This document shows, one piece after another, positions 33,620 to 34,954 of a DNA stretch of 34,954 nucleotides. Where the stretch lies: the NCBI RefSeq assembly GCF_003130585.1, contig NZ_QFKX01000009.1, positions 1 through 34,954 on the forward strand, in the 5' to 3' direction. Made by a program: the position numbers and the translations under genes. A model generated the notes under the pieces. That model was not told the origin of the DNA. It did no database searches and saw only the letters and a list, made by a program, of their open reading frames with translations. The DNA comes from Brachybacterium endophyticum (GTDB lineage Bacteria > Actinomycetota > Actinomycetes > Actinomycetales > Dermabacteraceae). The number at the start of each line of letters is the position of its first letter. Position 1 is the first letter of the stretch.

Positions 33620-33773
33620 GCATTCTAGCGACAGTCCGCGCTGCGCAACGGATTTCCGGCTGCGCAATGTTGATCCGTGAACTGGAAGTGGATCGCAAGG
33701 CCGAGTGCTGGTTTATCAACATCATGGGCCGCCGCGCCAAAACGTGTTTGGGAATGTCTCTCCGAACCCTGTT

Positions 33774-33814
33774 CCGTGAAAACCTCTCACGGTAGAATGT
33801 GAGTAAGCATTCTA
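33774..33814 (+). promoter_or_regulatory. Promoter region of the secreted-protein gene
   Basis: CCGTGA-7-TCACGG hairpin (33774-33792) abuts a -10 box TAGAAT (33793-33798). TAGAATG (33793-33799) and CATTCTA (33808-33814) form an inverted repeat over the likely start of transcription. The leader of about 50 bases ends in GGGGG before the ATG at 33860. The -35 box is poor, suggesting an activator or an alternative sigma factor. Confidence 0.45.
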
Positions 33815-33859
33815 GGGAGGTTCTATCTGGACGCTCCCCTCGATCAACCGGGGGTTTTC

Positions 33860-34939
33860 ATGAATGTCAATGACTCCATCAACAGCTCCACCTTCCACGT
33901 CCCTCTCTCAAGGGTCAGGACGGCTGCGTCCAGGAGCGTCCCGCTGACGCTCCTGGCGAGCCTCGTGCTCGGCGGAGCGCTCGCTCAGGGACCGACCGCT
34001 TCCTCGTACGCGGACCCGTCCACCCACGGGGCGACGTCCGGAGTGATCGCCGGTCGCACCGATCAGACGGCCGGGACGGATCCGACCTCCGCCATGACGC
34101 TCCCGGCCCTGCCGTGCGGCTCAGTCAAGGTCACGGGTCCCGGGCATGTGGGATCGAGCCTTACTGCTGAGACTGCCAGGTGGCCTGACGGCACCAAACT
34201 GACGTATCAGTGGGTCGTCTCAGGGCTCCCCGACGGTGGCGGCTACACGATCCCGGGTGCGACCGGTTCGACGCTGGCCCTGACTCCCGAGCTCGAGGAC
34301 GGACTCATCGAGGTGTACGTGAAGGGGGCTCGAGAGGACTACACGGCTGCGACCGCGTCGTCCTTCTTTGCGGGGCGCGTTCTCCCCGACGCGCAGCACC
34401 CGAGTGCGACCACGATCACTGGCACGTTCCGCGTCGGTGAAACGGTCACGGCGATCCCGCACGACTGGGCCCGCGACACGCGGCACGAGTACGTCTGGGC
34501 GGCCGGAACCGGTGCGAAGCTGGAGTGGCTCTCTGGTGATGGTGGCCCCAGCCTCACGGTCACCCCGGACCTCGCCGGGAAGCAGATCGGCGTCCTGGTC
34601 ACCGGTGCCCATGAGGGATTCCCCGAGAAGCGCTTCTCCACCCTCTTCGGCCAGGTCGAGCCGGGAGTTCTCGACGTCTCGACTCCCCAGATCGCCGGCA
34701 CCCCCGCCCTGGGGCACACCCTGAGCGCGGTGCCGGGGGAATGGACCAGGGACACGAAGCTCTCGTACCAGTGGTACGCCGACGGCGCTGCTCTGCCCGA
34801 CGAGACGAAAGCGAAGCTCGAGGTGACGCCCAGCCACCTCGGCAAGCGCCTCTCGGTCATTGTCAGGGGCGAGCTAGGGCGCGTCTCCTATTTTCGTAAC
34901 CAGGCCACGACCGCGCAGAGGACCACGCAGGCTCGGTAG
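33860..34939 (+). CDS. Secreted protein with three Ig-like repeats
   Basis: A 359-residue exported protein. The start has a basic region, then a hydrophobic segment 'VPLTLLASLVLGGALAQ' and a likely signal peptidase site near Ala-Gln-Gly / Ser-Tyr-Ala (about 43-51). After a short linker come three related repeats of about 90 residues (roughly 88-170, 180-265, 275-345), each with 'VGxxLTA...W...(T)LxYQW' and 'TPxLxGKxIxVxVxG'. This bacterial Ig-like pattern is common in cell-wall and surface proteins of actinobacteria. No LPXTG or catalytic motif is seen. It is probably unrelated to transfer. GGGGG lies 6-10 bases before ATG 33860. Confidence 0.8.
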   Translation: MNVNDSINSSTFHVPLSRVRTAASRSVPLTLLASLVLGGALAQGPTASSYADPSTHGATSGVIAGRTDQTAGTDPTSAMTLPALPCGSVKVTGPGHVGSSLTAETARWPDGTKLTYQWVVSGLPDGGGYTIPGATGSTLALTPELEDGLIEVYVKGAREDYTAATASSFFAGRVLPDAQHPSATTITGTFRVGETVTAIPHDWARDTRHEYVWAAGTGAKLEWLSGDGGPSLTVTPDLAGKQIGVLVTGAHEGFPEKRFSTLFGQVEPGVLDVSTPQIAGTPALGHTLSAVPGEWTRDTKLSYQWYADGAALPDETKAKLEVTPSHLGKRLSVIVRGELGRVSYFRNQATTAQRTTQAR

Positions 34940-34954
34940 GAGATGGCGTGCTTG

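Noticed and set aside
33667..33795. 42-residue ORF MLIRELEVDRKAECW...
   Set aside because: No ribosome site and no known similarity; it overlaps the promoter region of the secreted protein. Possible but unsupported.
32678..34954. Second copy of the tRNA 3' end (attR)
   Set aside because: No stretch resembling TTCAAATCCTGCCCCCGC was found to the right, so the element boundary is not in view.

Overview
The window is high-GC DNA with the gene content of an actinobacterium. UPF0182 next to a divergent PPA1309-family gene, leaderless promoters with TAGAAT-type -10 boxes, and an initiator tRNA without an encoded CCA all fit that group. A member of Micrococcales, for example a Brachybacterium-like genus, is my inference and not something the sequence proves.

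Positions 1-4980 look like chromosomal backbone: a single-stranded DNA-binding protein, a PPA1309-family protein, a large UPF0182 membrane protein and tRNA-fMet, each bounded by clear hairpin terminators. From about 4980 to at least 33000 the content is that of an integrated conjugative or mobilizable element. The tRNA-fMet 3' end is the likely integration site, and two CTATACGCA repeats lie just beyond it. I found no integrase and no second copy of the tRNA 3' end, so the far boundary is unknown.

Accessory region 1 (5289-11354, minus strand) holds two tandem EcoRI-family adenine methyltransferases, a DUF262-HNH nuclease of the GmrSD type, a decayed copy of that nuclease's tail, two tiny coupled or frameshifted ORFs, and a 657-residue coiled-coil protein of unknown function. 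This is the best candidate for an undescribed defence or modification system. Positions 11587-13645 carry small regulators and hypothetical genes, including an excisionase-like protein and a truncated antitoxin-like ORF.

The transfer region (13723-23221) has a five-gene minus-strand operon of small membrane proteins and a lipoprotein. It is divided by a symmetric divergent promoter from a plus-strand operon encoding a small DNA-binding protein, a soluble VirD4/TraG-like coupling ATPase, a candidate oriT, a MobF relaxase-helicase and two small accessory proteins. A membrane protein with a NERD-like nuclease motif (23456-25093) and a multiply broken IS481-family copy follow.

The replication region (25974-31949, minus strand) reads, in transcription order, AlpA-like HTH, P4-type primase-helicase, family A DNA polymerase, and two unknown proteins. 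A divergent XRE regulator (32051) faces it. The right part (32678-33859) is non-coding or decayed, with a perfect 15-bp inverted repeat, one frameshifted gene and repeated TAGAATG/CATTCTA motifs. The last gene encodes a secreted protein with Ig-like repeats and is probably outside the element or cargo.
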